Positions 17,301 to 24,944 of a stretch of DNA of 53,907 nucleotides are shown one piece after another. Origin of the DNA: Lewinella cohaerens DSM 23179 (GTDB lineage Bacteria; Bacteroidota; Bacteroidia; Chitinophagales; Saprospiraceae); contig NZ_KB903542.1 of the NCBI RefSeq assembly GCF_000379805.1, forward strand, positions 20,121 through 74,027, written 5' to 3'. The position numbers and the translations under genes are program-made. Under the pieces are notes generated by a model that was not told the DNA's origin, searched no databases, and saw only the letters and a program-made list of their open reading frames with translations. How positions within the stretch are numbered: the stretch's first letter is position 1; every line of letters begins with the position of its first letter.

Positions 17301-19855
17301 GTTATCACACCAACGCCGTCTCCTCCCAAGGAAATATGAATCAAATCATCACACGCGGCTGTCGGTATAGCAAAATCTTCTATCCGAAACGGGCACTCTG
17401 TCTGAGCACTATTTCCACAATCATCGGTGGCAATAAATCGGAAAAAGTGGGTCCCTACCGGTACGTTTGCAACAATTCGGCTATCATTAGGAGGAATCGT
17501 CGCAAAAACGCTTACTTCTGTTTCGAAACCAATAACCTGTCCAAACGGGTTAAGAATAGGTACTTGCAATTGGGTTACCACCTCCGTACTTACGGTCCAG
17601 CCACTACAATTATCGGTGACGTTAGGTAGCGGCACTTCAAGGGTTCCAGTACAGCTAGCTCCCTGCGTGCCGTAAATCAACGTATCAGGCAAGCCATTCA
17701 TATCTGTATCCGGTGCCGGACAGCTAATCATTGGTCCAGTCCGGTCACCAATAATGATCGTTTGATCAAACTGAACAAGCGCAGTACTACCACAATCATC
17801 AAAGATGGTCCAGCGGCGGATAAATTGCTCCGTTCCTGTACACACCAGTACGCGAGGTATATCCACAAAGCTCGATAGCATATTGCAGTAAACTGGCGCA
17901 ATATCAAACACACCTCCGGCGGTAATCACAAAGGGATAACCGGTCAGGGAAGGGTGCGGATTTCCGCCAGGCGTTGTAGGGTAAGTTTCATCACAAGAAA
18001 TATTGAACGTCTTGGGCGGCAAATTGACATCTTCCATCGTAATTGCCGAAAAGCTGATCTGTTGCGTACACTGATTGCTATTCCCTGCCTGGTCCGTTAC
18101 CGTAAAGGTACGGGTGATGGTAGAAACGCCGCAGGTCCCCCCATTGACAAACTGATCAGTAAAAGTCACCGGTGGGTTGAGCATACAAGCATCACTAACC
18201 ACCGGAGCGCCCAGTAAATCTACACTCGCTGGATTATTGATTAAGCCAGGGACACTACTACAGTACAAGGGCAATTGAATAGTGGCAGGAATGCTAGAAA
18301 ACCCATTCACTCGGCCTGTCCCTTCACTATAAATAGCGTATTGATAGTTCGCCAATTGGTTGCCATCGTAGGCCATCGTCAGCAGCGTGTAGGGCATGCC
18401 CGGTGTTAGCATCACGTGCAAGCGGGTTACCGCGTCAACCGTGGTGTAGTACCCTTCTCCATCTGGCAAAGGTTCTCCCACACCTACAATTCCTTGGCAC
18501 GGCCCCTGAAACGGGTCAAAACTTCCTTGGTAGATACCAAATACGCCACCATTCGGGAGGTCCATATTCAACTCTATCGTATAAGTATCGGTTTCATCCA
18601 CCGTTATTTCCCGTAAGGTATAATAGTGCTGTCCGCTCATTGGCGCCACAGCAGTATTATAACAGGCAAAATTATTAGGTATAAACAAAGGCGATGTGTT
18701 AGGCACACTACCATCTATTAGCTGTACATCATTCGCTATTTGGGGCATACTGTTCCCAGGAGGACAAGTAATCGATGGAGCATCTACATCAAAAATATCT
18801 ATTTGACCATCACCAATAAATTGGCCAGCTTCCGACATGACCCTCACATTTAGCCGCTCACCGGCATGTGTACCATTTACCGTATTACCAATAGCGATGC
18901 CATTTTGGTCAAAGACGGTAATTAGAAAATCGTCAAGACATGGATAATTCCCCGACAACATCATCTCCGGTGTAATAACCGCTTCACAATCTAGTCCAAG
19001 GGTTACATTCACCAGCGCTATTACAGCTGTATTGGGCTGCGCAGGAACAACGACATCCTTACTAATAACAGACACACACCCCGGATCATTCGGATTATTG
19101 GGTGTTCCCGCCAAGGCATCAAAAGTATAAGTAACGGTATAGGTTCCCGACCCAAGCACTTGTGCATTGAAGACAGTGGCCGGCTGTCCCTCAATCGCAA
19201 AAGCACCAACGCCTGCAATTCCATTGTTTTCTGCTAAAAGCATCACCGGATTGCTGGTAAGGCAAATCGTATCGGGCAAGCCCTGAAAAGCAACATTCGG
19301 ATAGTAGCAGGTATTGCTAATATTAAGCGTTGTTGATCCATTATTGAAGAAAAGGGTAAAACCCGAAGCATCAACATGTCTGATAATAAGTTGGTAAACA
19401 CCATTGGCTACCTCAGGCAATACCTGCCCAATACCAATAGGTGTAGGTGCCGCAGGAGGAGCAGCACTTGCTTCAGTAAAAGCACCATTATTATTCGTCA
19501 CCATCCAGGTTTCTCCCGGAAGGCTTACGATAGTTATCGTATCGGCAAACTGCCCATCTGCCAAAGTGGTAGCATTATTCAAGCAATGGCATTGCGCTCC
19601 TGTACCCGCATCCGTCCCTAAAAATATTGTAGGAGTTTGCGACCATCCGCTGATGGACAAAAGCAGCAAAAGGCAAGGTAAAAACAGCATTCGCTGTATC
19701 CCTGGCCAAACAATATCAGCTTTAGGTTCTTCTTTTACGTGAACTACCCGTAGCACACGCTTTTTTTCGTCTTTTTTCATCTTCAGCAGCCTTTTCGGCG
19801 AGGGGCCTCGCTGCAAGTGAGCCTGGGACCCCCACTCTTCTTGTTTGCGTTTCAT
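14381..19855 (-). CDS. Giant secreted multidomain protein with cohesin-like, dockerin-like and T9SS sorting domains
   Basis: 1824 residues from the ATG at 19855; an in-frame GTG 33 bases earlier is a weaker start. A basic ~55-residue extension precedes the signal segment MLFLPCLLLLLSISGWSQ, an unusually long leader. The middle holds repeated Ig-like/HYR-type modules marked by phrases such as VTDQAGNSNQC, ATDDCGNSAQTEC, VTDIVGNFNTC and VSDVAGNTSSC, each with paired cysteines. Near the end come a carboxypeptidase-regulatory-like segment (GTISGLIITEEGVPVSGVEV), two dockerin-like repeats (DINHSNTISTLDLVHLRKAIL, nt 15290-15460), a cohesin-like beta domain (nt 14680-15030) and a type A T9SS sorting domain ending KKMVILE. 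Predicted cell-surface or released protein; adhesive or matrix role is inference. Confidence 0.85.
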   Translation of the reverse strand: MKRKQEEWGSQAHLQRGPSPKRLLKMKKDEKKRVLRVVHVKEEPKADIVWPGIQRMLFLPCLLLLLSISGWSQTPTIFLGTDAGTGAQCHCLNNATTLADGQFADTITIVSLPGETWMVTNNNGAFTEASAAPPAAPTPIGIGQVLPEVANGVYQLIIRHVDASGFTLFFNNGSTTLNISNTCYYPNVAFQGLPDTICLTSNPVMLLAENNGIAGVGAFAIEGQPATVFNAQVLGSGTYTVTYTFDALAGTPNNPNDPGCVSVISKDVVVPAQPNTAVIALVNVTLGLDCEAVITPEMMLSGNYPCLDDFLITVFDQNGIAIGNTVNGTHAGERLNVRVMSEAGQFIGDGQIDIFDVDAPSITCPPGNSMPQIANDVQLIDGSVPNTSPLFIPNNFACYNTAVAPMSGQHYYTLREITVDETDTYTIELNMDLPNGGVFGIYQGSFDPFQGPCQGIVGVGEPLPDGEGYYTTVDAVTRLHVMLTPGMPYTLLTMAYDGNQLANYQYAIYSEGTGRVNGFSSIPATIQLPLYCSSVPGLINNPASVDLLGAPVVSDACMLNPPVTFTDQFVNGGTCGVSTITRTFTVTDQAGNSNQCTQQISFSAITMEDVNLPPKTFNISCDETYPTTPGGNPHPSLTGYPFVITAGGVFDIAPVYCNMLSSFVDIPRVLVCTGTEQFIRRWTIFDDCGSTALVQFDQTIIIGDRTGPMISCPAPDTDMNGLPDTLIYGTQGASCTGTLEVPLPNVTDNCSGWTVSTEVVTQLQVPILNPFGQVIGFETEVSVFATIPPNDSRIVANVPVGTHFFRFIATDDCGNSAQTECPFRIEDFAIPTAACDDLIHISLGGDGVGVITAQDIDEGSSDNCGPVSLQVRREIDFNPANCDDIAPTVTDWGPFVNLYCCEVGDTVTVNLLVTDIVGNFNTCSGQVVVSDNTAPVCLAPQPVTINCSELPEGANLNSTSVLEALFGSVQVIDACQGALATELTPQVDMQNCGLGSIIRRFQVSDVAGNTSSCQQVINITTNTNYEIKFPRDVIGNCVEPGADTLIINNFGCDDFAVNSTDVRFDVVNGACYKILRTYSVINWCEYDGFSAPVEVPRNAGCQAEGGMEDVWVIRTPDGTTYLDADNNQNNSFPAAGTRPITCDGLSNPTGYWRTIQSNGSWTYTQVIKVIDTTAPVVTATNPAPFCTVNNTCEGSVSIDFSLTDGCAASAPTLTVAIDQFSTGEFTTSATLTGTFPNYQVSGTFPVGNHRLRITANDQCGNSGSRTVDFSVADCTTPGFICNSSMAVPLMPQLPGVDADGDGDDDLAAAAVTAEMFLNSVGEDCSGPLRFTIHRVDQLDNGSDVPFPNHPALVVTCDEIGFIPVRIYQWDSAFNPTAVQPDGTVGGPNYTTCDALLQVQDNNNICTTSTAMGTISGLIITEEGVPVSGVEVSPREDMAYDMMMTENDGLYDFELAMQEGYDIQPYSAEDYMNGVSTIDIIYISKHILGVDPLDSPYKMIAADINHSNTISTLDLVHLRKAILGITQGFPNNESWRFVDAGYNFPNPANPWEEVFPETVDVPMLSNNVYGADFIAVKVGDINGNVQANLHDGGEERAVGNTYYLRTEEHKFETGETIEAVFTAADLLDEVQGFQFTLQFDPGKIALENIEWSQIQPAHVNQEQADRGILTISWDASQTEQYLSQEEMTFFILRFKAQTDGRLSESIGITSRMLPAEAYGLDDSLREIGLNFAPAAKSADGFFLEQNRPNPFGDQTIIGFQIPEGGQVTLTIYDTNGKVVRAYQQYYTAGYNQILVDAQDIAARGLLYYKLETDQYAATKKMVILE

Positions 19856-19914
19856 GCTTGGTTGTTTTTGGGTAAGCTGGCAGCTCACCTAATCGTGTTC
19901 AATAGAAATGACTT

Positions 19915-19983
19915 AGAGCTTGTTTGGAGATTTAATTAGGAATATTCATTTTTCACCAAACTAAATTCCCAAACAAGCTCTTA
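19915..19983. repeat. Dispersed palindromic repeat, family A, copy A1
   Basis: Left arm AGAGCTTGTTTGG, right arm CCAAACAAGCTCT, with pairing extended by AGATTTA against CTAAATTCC. Total about 67 bases, flanked by TTA on both sides. Lies 60 bases upstream of the giant gene, within its likely leader on the minus strand. Confidence 0.65.
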
Positions 19984-20183
19984 TGCTTGGGCATAGCTTC
20001 ATCAGGGTTACGAAGTACATATTATACTCGCAACCAGATTTTTAACTATTAAAGAAAATTATATTTCTCCTTTGCCAGAGGTAAAGCAAAAGGTGTGCCA
20101 AAAACTAAAAAACACTAAAAAATGCAACTATAAAAGGTGATTATTCAGGTATAATAAGGAGCAGATCAACGCATTTTTGGGGC

Positions 20184-20312
20184 TATAGCGGCACTTCGTG
20201 CGCTACCGCTTGTTCCGTTCTTAGGGCTTGCTACGCTGCGCACTACCACTTCACCAGCTTATCCTTGGTTGCTCCGCACCCCGCGCTCCGGCCGCTGGCC
20301 TGCGCGCACAAA
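20184..20312. repeat. GC-rich hairpin-rich repeat, family C, copy C1
   Basis: A GC-rich stretch in an AT-rich spacer, made of short hairpins (AGCGGCACTTCGTGCGCT and similar). It shares GCGCTCCGGCC and TGGCCTGC with the stretch at 47318-47450. No reading frame looks coding. Together with A1 and A2 it fills the 554-base gap between the giant gene and the pRiA4b ORF-3-like gene; 19984-20183 shows nothing else. Confidence 0.4.
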
Positions 20313-20346
20313 TACGATACTCAAATGAAACGCAATAGTGCTCTAT

Positions 20347-20375
20347 TAAGAGCTTGTTTGGCTGTTCTAACAGAA
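20347..20375. repeat. Family A repeat arm, copy A2 (single arm)
   Basis: TTAAGAGCTTGTTTGG followed by CTGTTCTAACAG, itself a small hairpin. No matching right arm is found before the next gene, so this is a half-copy or remnant. Confidence 0.45.
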
Positions 20376-20442
20376 GTAAGGTTTCCGGCCTCGGATGAGG
20401 TCGCATTTTAAGAGAAGGCCTTTCTCTAGACTTGGGAGGAAG

Positions 20443-21036
20443 CTAAAACATCATTCCGTAGAAACCTTTGGCATTGTCAAATGCATCCCAGGTTTCTTCC
20501 CTGTGCAATTTCAGATCAAACTCATTAACATCCCAATACTCCAACCCTGTCCATTCGACAAGGTCTTCGTGTTCAGGGTGCTTGGGGTCATTTATGGCTT
20601 CTACCATATTGTAGTATCCACCTACCCCTCCACAATCTTCCGGCGGACAGCTTCCTTTTCCTTTTAGCAGATAGGGATAGTGCAACTTATCATCAATTGG
20701 AAGGATTTTTTGTACTTCGATTGCATGAATCCAACCATCTCCGAAATCATATTCGTAGAGAACTTGGTCTTTCTCTTTCTTTAGCAGTGTATTGATTTTC
20801 TTTGTCCGTCCATCTGTAACGTCCATCATCCCAGAGTTATCCGGTATCCCAATAAAAAAATTACGCCTACTATCCGTAAATGCGTGGAGATGCGAATTAG
20901 TCCATCCCATCGCTCCTTGAATAATTGCGTGTAGCTCCTGAAAATTGATGGTTGACGCAACAAGCACCTGCCGCCAGATCGGAGGCTTACTAGGCCACTG
21001 AAGGGTAATTTTAAGTTGATAAATTTCTGTAGCCAT
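20443..21036 (-). CDS. Plasmid pRiA4b ORF-3-like protein
   Basis: 197 residues matching the pRiA4b ORF-3 family (PF07929): N-terminal YQLKITLQWPSKPPIWRQVLV, the central LHAIIQGAMGWTNSHLHAF, then YEYDFGDGWIHAIEV and the CPPEDCGGVGGY block with two cysteines. The family is common on plasmids and chromosomes; its molecular role is not established. The start codon lies only 6 bases after the fabH stop, so the two genes are translated from one transcript. No signal peptide. Confidence 0.93.
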   Translation of the reverse strand: MATEIYQLKITLQWPSKPPIWRQVLVASTINFQELHAIIQGAMGWTNSHLHAFTDSRRNFFIGIPDNSGMMDVTDGRTKKINTLLKKEKDQVLYEYDFGDGWIHAIEVQKILPIDDKLHYPYLLKGKGSCPPEDCGGVGGYYNMVEAINDPKHPEHEDLVEWTGLEYWDVNEFDLKLHREETWDAFDNAKGFYGMMF

Positions 21037-21042
21037 ATTTCG

Positions 21043-22032
21043 CTATACTGCCCACTTCAGATAAACAGCTCCCCAAGTGAAACCACCTCCAAAGGCGGTA
21101 AGGATGATATTTTCTCCTTTCTCAAGCTGGTCTTCATAGTCCCATAAGCAAAGTGGGAGCGTAGCGGCAGTAGTATTACCGTATTTCTGAATATTGACCA
21201 TCACACGTTCCATCGGGAAATCAGCCATCCGGGAAACAGTCTCGATGATGCGAATATTTGCTTGGTGAGGTACCAACCATTTAATATCATCGATTTCCAA
21301 ATCATTGGCTTTCATAACCTCCCCAACTACACTACTCATCCCGGAAACTGCTGCCTTGAATACTGGGCGGCCATTTTGGAACGCAAAGTGTTCACGTGCC
21401 AAAACCGTTTCAACAGAGGCAGGCTTCATAGAACCACCTGCTTTCAGGTGCAAAAACTCTGATCCTGAGCCGTCACTTTTGTGAGTATAGTCAATGATAC
21501 CGTTACCACTGGTATCAGGCTCTAGCATAACGGCTCCAGCGCCATCGCCAAAGATGATACAGGTAGACCTGTCGGTGTAATCAACAATAGAAGACATTTT
21601 ATCAGCACCAATGACGATCACTTTCTTGTGCTTGCCACTGGCAATAAACTGCGCACCTACGGTCAGTGCATACAGAAAACCTGAACATGCCGCATTTACA
21701 TCAAAGCAAAAAGCATTATTGATATCCAGTGCATTTGCAATCAGATTGGCAGTATCAGGAAACTGCATATCAGGTGTAACCGTAGCACAAATAACAAGCT
21801 CTACTTCTGAAGGGTCTGTATTGGTTTTCGCCAACAATCCTTTAACCGCTTCAATTCCCATGACAGAAGTGCCTTGGTTTTCGCCTTTGAGGATGTGCCT
21901 TTCTTTGATTCCCGTTCGGGAGGTTATCCATTCATCATTGGTATCCACCATTGTTTCCAACTCTGCGTTGGTAAGAACATACTCAGGCACATAGCCCTGA
22001 ACACCAGTAATGGCTGCACGAATTTTCGACAT
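21043..22032 (-). CDS. fabH: Beta-ketoacyl-ACP synthase III
   Basis: 329 residues from the ATG at 22032; a TTG two codons upstream is unlikely. It condenses an acyl-CoA starter with malonyl-ACP to begin fatty-acid synthesis. The Cys-His-Asn triad is visible: Cys116 in VNAACSGFLYAL, His256 in VPHQANIRI and Asn286 in YGNTTAATL. The GDGAGAVML motif is also present. It stands apart from plsX and rpmF, its frequent partners, and is instead coupled to the pRiA4b ORF-3-like gene, so it may be one of several FabH paralogues (inference). Confidence 0.95.
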   Translation of the reverse strand: MSKIRAAITGVQGYVPEYVLTNAELETMVDTNDEWITSRTGIKERHILKGENQGTSVMGIEAVKGLLAKTNTDPSEVELVICATVTPDMQFPDTANLIANALDINNAFCFDVNAACSGFLYALTVGAQFIASGKHKKVIVIGADKMSSIVDYTDRSTCIIFGDGAGAVMLEPDTSGNGIIDYTHKSDGSGSEFLHLKAGGSMKPASVETVLAREHFAFQNGRPVFKAAVSGMSSVVGEVMKANDLEIDDIKWLVPHQANIRIIETVSRMADFPMERVMVNIQKYGNTTAATLPLCLWDYEDQLEKGENIILTAFGGGFTWGAVYLKWAV

Positions 22033-22146
22033 GGTCAATAGTTATTCTGATACATTGCGTAAAATCGCCGCAAGGTAAGAATATCTTGCTAAATTTCACG
22101 GAGGTGAAAACTTAACGATTACAGTAAGTTACGGTTCCTAAGTTTC

Positions 22147-23745
22147 TTATTCTTGATATGGCTCATGCTTATCCAGCTGATCTTCGTAGTCATGATACGA
22201 GATAGCAAGCAGCCCAAGGAAGGTTAAAAAACCATTAAGGGCGATAATAAGAAAACCGAATTCAAAGCCATAAAGCAGGTCAGCAGAATAGCTATCGATC
22301 ACAAAAGACAAACAAGGAGCAAGTAAACAAACCAGAATGACCAGGTTTACTTTCTGTAAGAAAGGGGGAAGTTTTTCGCCCCAGCTAAAAGATTTAAGAT
22401 CTAAGACTTCCCGAATTTTGAGGTTCGTCGTCATCCCAAATGTAAACAAGCCAAGAAGAGGCCCATAGGTATAACCAGCTGCCGTAAACAGCTGCTTGAT
22501 TACAGCATCATTATTCAGGGCATTAAAAATTAAAATCACAATTAACAGTACCACCGAAAAGCCGATGTGGACTAAAAATCGTTTCCTTTTCTGAGCATTC
22601 TGAACATCCTCTTCTTCCTCTTTCTTTCCAAACCCAAGAAAATCAACACAGAAGGATGTCGTCAAGGCCGTTAACGCTGAATCGGCGCTAGAGTATGCCG
22701 CAGCAATCAGGCCTATGATAAACAATATCCCAATGTAAGGTGACAAGTGCTGTAGCGCTATCATGGGATACAACTTATCCGTACTTGCCGGAATATCTAT
22801 CCCCACCTGCATAGCGTAGATATAAAGCAATGCGCCTAAAGAAAGGAAAAGAATATTGGCAAAGAACAGAACGATGCTGAAAGTAAACATGTTCTTTTGC
22901 GCATCTCCCAGACTTTTACAACTAAGGTTCTTTTGCATCATGTCCTGATCAAGGCCAGTCATGACAATCGTGATTAATGCACCCGCTAAAAATTGCTTCC
23001 AAAAATTATAAGGATCACTCCAGCCTCCTTCAAAGAAAAAGACTTGGCTGTAGTTACTGTTGGAAACCATTTCCGCTAAACCACTGATATCAGTTTCCAG
23101 TGCCTGCCCGATTCCCAGAATGGTTAGGATTACAGCCATCAACATAGATAAGGTCTGTAGCGTATCCGTATAAACAATGGTCTTTATGCCTCCTCTGAAG
23201 GTATAAACCCAAATCAGGAGAATAGTAGTAAGCACAGTAACAGGAAAAGGAACATCAAAAGGATTCATTACAAATTCCTGCAAAACAATAGCCACCAAAT
23301 AAAGACGAAAAGAGGCACCAATGATGCGAGAAATAAGGAAGTAAAACGCCCCTATCTTATAAGAATAACGACCAAAGCGTTGTTCTAAAAATTCGTAAAT
23401 AGAAGTAAGCCCTAAACGATAATATAAAGGAAGTAAAACGGTCGCAATGACGGCATAGCCTAACAGATAGCCCATTACCATTTGCATATAAGCAAAGCCC
23501 TGTGTCTTGCCAGTGGTAGCATTTATCTCTCCAACCCAACCAGGAACAGATATAAAAGTAACGCCAGACAAACTAGCACCAATCATTCCAAAAGCAACCA
23601 GAAACCAAGGTGATTTCCGCCCCGCCAAGAAAAACGATTCATTGCTGTTACCATCCTTACTTGTGAAATAAGAAATGATCATTAACACCAGGAAATAACC
23701 GGTGATAATGCTGATGATAACTGTCGGTGTCAAAGTTTGTACCAT
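22147..23745 (-). CDS. Sodium:solute symporter (SSS family)
   Basis: 532 residues with about 13-14 membrane helices, the LeuT-fold layout of the SSS family (PF00474). Motifs include the first helix IISIITGYFLVLMIISYF, SNESFFLAGRKSPWFLVAFGMIGASLSGVTFISVPGWVG, and the YRLGLTSIYEFLEQRFG loop. Start placed at the ATG 23745: the reading frame is open for 25 more codons, but that part overlaps the terminator of the preceding gene, and a -7 box lies between. Substrate unknown; the sequence is of the sugar/proline/pantothenate-type group without a diagnostic feature. Confidence 0.92.
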   Translation of the reverse strand: MVQTLTPTVIISIITGYFLVLMIISYFTSKDGNSNESFFLAGRKSPWFLVAFGMIGASLSGVTFISVPGWVGEINATTGKTQGFAYMQMVMGYLLGYAVIATVLLPLYYRLGLTSIYEFLEQRFGRYSYKIGAFYFLISRIIGASFRLYLVAIVLQEFVMNPFDVPFPVTVLTTILLIWVYTFRGGIKTIVYTDTLQTLSMLMAVILTILGIGQALETDISGLAEMVSNSNYSQVFFFEGGWSDPYNFWKQFLAGALITIVMTGLDQDMMQKNLSCKSLGDAQKNMFTFSIVLFFANILFLSLGALLYIYAMQVGIDIPASTDKLYPMIALQHLSPYIGILFIIGLIAAAYSSADSALTALTTSFCVDFLGFGKKEEEEDVQNAQKRKRFLVHIGFSVVLLIVILIFNALNNDAVIKQLFTAAGYTYGPLLGLFTFGMTTNLKIREVLDLKSFSWGEKLPPFLQKVNLVILVCLLAPCLSFVIDSYSADLLYGFEFGFLIIALNGFLTFLGLLAISYHDYEDQLDKHEPYQE

Positions 23746-23780
23746 AGGATGAAAACTGGATACAGATAAAACTGCGTAGG

Positions 23781-23788
23781 CAAAGATA
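23781..23788 (-). promoter_or_regulatory. Candidate -7 box for the symporter
   Basis: TATCTTTG followed by C on the minus strand, perfect TAnnTTTG, 35 bases upstream of the ATG at 23745 and just downstream of the terminator at 23819-23857. It supports the shorter start. Confidence 0.55.
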
Positions 23789-23818
23789 TAAAAATCCGGT
23801 ATCTGGTGAGTATCCAGC

Positions 23819-23857
23819 AAAAAAAACCGGCACGACGCTCAGTGAGGTCATGCCGGT
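23819..23857 (-). terminator. Rho-independent terminator upstream of the symporter gene
   Basis: Minus strand: ACCGGCATGAC / GTCGTGCCGGT (11 bp, one G-T pair), 10-base loop, then eight T. It ends transcription from the small beta-barrel gene at 24029-24604 and isolates the symporter unit. Confidence 0.85.
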
Positions 23858-23888
23858 ATAGTATTGGGTTATTGAGGTGTAAAAACTT

Positions 23889-23907
23889 CTTCTGCTTTAA
23901 ACAGAAG
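23889..23907 (-). terminator. Second small hairpin in the same 3' region
   Basis: CTTCTG / CAGAAG with a 7-base loop; on the minus strand AAGTTTTT follows. A weak accessory terminator is possible. Confidence 0.3.
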
Positions 23908-24028
23908 GATTTTAAGGGGTTCTAGGAGACAAATTAAACTTGGTTTTGTGGGGTGTTAATAGGGTGGTATAATTATAATGGGATCTCTTGAAGTGCTAAT
24001 CTGTGGGTAATATTTTTTTCACAAGTGC

Positions 24029-24604
24029 CTAGTCACCCCAGCTCAGGCCGAAACGCATTTCTACCTGGGCAAAAGGAGCAGACAAGTCGCCACTGGTAAG
24101 GTCGAATTTATCGCTGCTACCAACAAAACGGTAACCTCCTTCAAAACCTAAACGAAACCACTGGAAGACATTAAATTCAAATCCAGCAGAAGGCTGAAAG
24201 ACAAACATCCGGTCACTTTGGTTATTTTCGCTGGTCCATACTTTACCACTACCGGTGATAAAAGTGAAGCGAGGGTGAATCATTTTCACCGAATTGGGTG
24301 CAATGCCAATAACAGGGCCGTGGTACTTGAAATTCAAATTAGGGTCTCCGTCATTAACAGTGAATTTATCGCGGGTTTCGTAGCCACCCCATCCGATAAA
24401 TAGATCACGGCCAAGTTCTATACCACCGTAACCACCACGAATCAAGGTCCAATCGTCACCATTGAAGCTAGCGAAATTATAAGCCGCTGAGCCCCAGGCT
24501 CCAGATAAATTCAGGTTGGTTTTATTAAAAAGGGTTTCTTCGGACTGGGCAGTCAAACCAGTAAAAGCTAAAAGGCAGATGACTACAATTTGCAAGGATT
24601 TCAT
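24029..24604 (-). CDS. Small outer-membrane beta-barrel protein, unassigned
   Basis: 191 residues with a signal peptide (MKSLQIVVICLLAFTGLTAQ, cleavage about residue 19-20). The rest alternates aromatic and glycine-rich strands (LIRGGYGGIELGRDLFIGWGGY, FNVFQWFRLGFEGGYRF) and ends in the strand APFAQVEMRFGLSW, consistent with an 8-stranded OmpA/OmpX-type barrel. No family recognised. Monocistronic: a terminator follows and a repeat lies upstream. Confidence 0.72.
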   Translation of the reverse strand: MKSLQIVVICLLAFTGLTAQSEETLFNKTNLNLSGAWGSAAYNFASFNGDDWTLIRGGYGGIELGRDLFIGWGGYETRDKFTVNDGDPNLNFKYHGPVIGIAPNSVKMIHPRFTFITGSGKVWTSENNQSDRMFVFQPSAGFEFNVFQWFRLGFEGGYRFVGSSDKFDLTSGDLSAPFAQVEMRFGLSWGD

Positions 24605-24778
24605 GTCGGGCTGTTTTTGTGGGTGATTAATTCCTTATGTTCCAACGACACGAATATACGAGCAGGTCACACATCACGCTAGTGCCTTAACCCTGTTTAA
24701 CGGGAGTTAACAGCTTTCTAACACATTAAGCCCAATTTGAAATATTGTATTATTAACAAATTTAACAATTAGCAACCC

Positions 24779-24944
24779 TTAGAGCTTGTTTGGTAGGGTC
24801 TGATTAGTCGAAGTCGAGCAAATTTTATTCTGATTGAGACTCAAGGAAGGAGCTTAGCCGTAGCTAAGTGACTGATCGCCGAACAAAAAGCAGGATGAAA
24901 TTTGCCGATTGTAGGCAATTGAGACCCTCCCAAACAAGCTCTTA
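24779..24944. repeat. Dispersed palindromic repeat, family A, copy A3 (three nested stems)
   Basis: Outer arms AGAGCTTGTTTGGTAGGGTCT (24781-24801, written here in part as TTGTTTGG) and the matching arm at 24922-24942. A middle stem pairs 24818-24832 with 24891-24905 over 15 positions, two of them T-G. The apex is CTTAGC CGTA GCTAAG (24853-24868). The right edge abuts the stop codon of the M4 protease gene. Confidence 0.7.

Noticed and set aside
19915-20375. CRISPR-like array formed by the repeated GAGCTTGTTTGG words
   Set aside because: The words alternate in orientation, spacing is irregular (about 50 and 370 bases), and there are no cas genes.
23746-23820. 25-codon N-terminal extension of the symporter
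   Set aside because: It would overlap the terminator of the preceding gene, and the -7 box at 23781 lies inside it.
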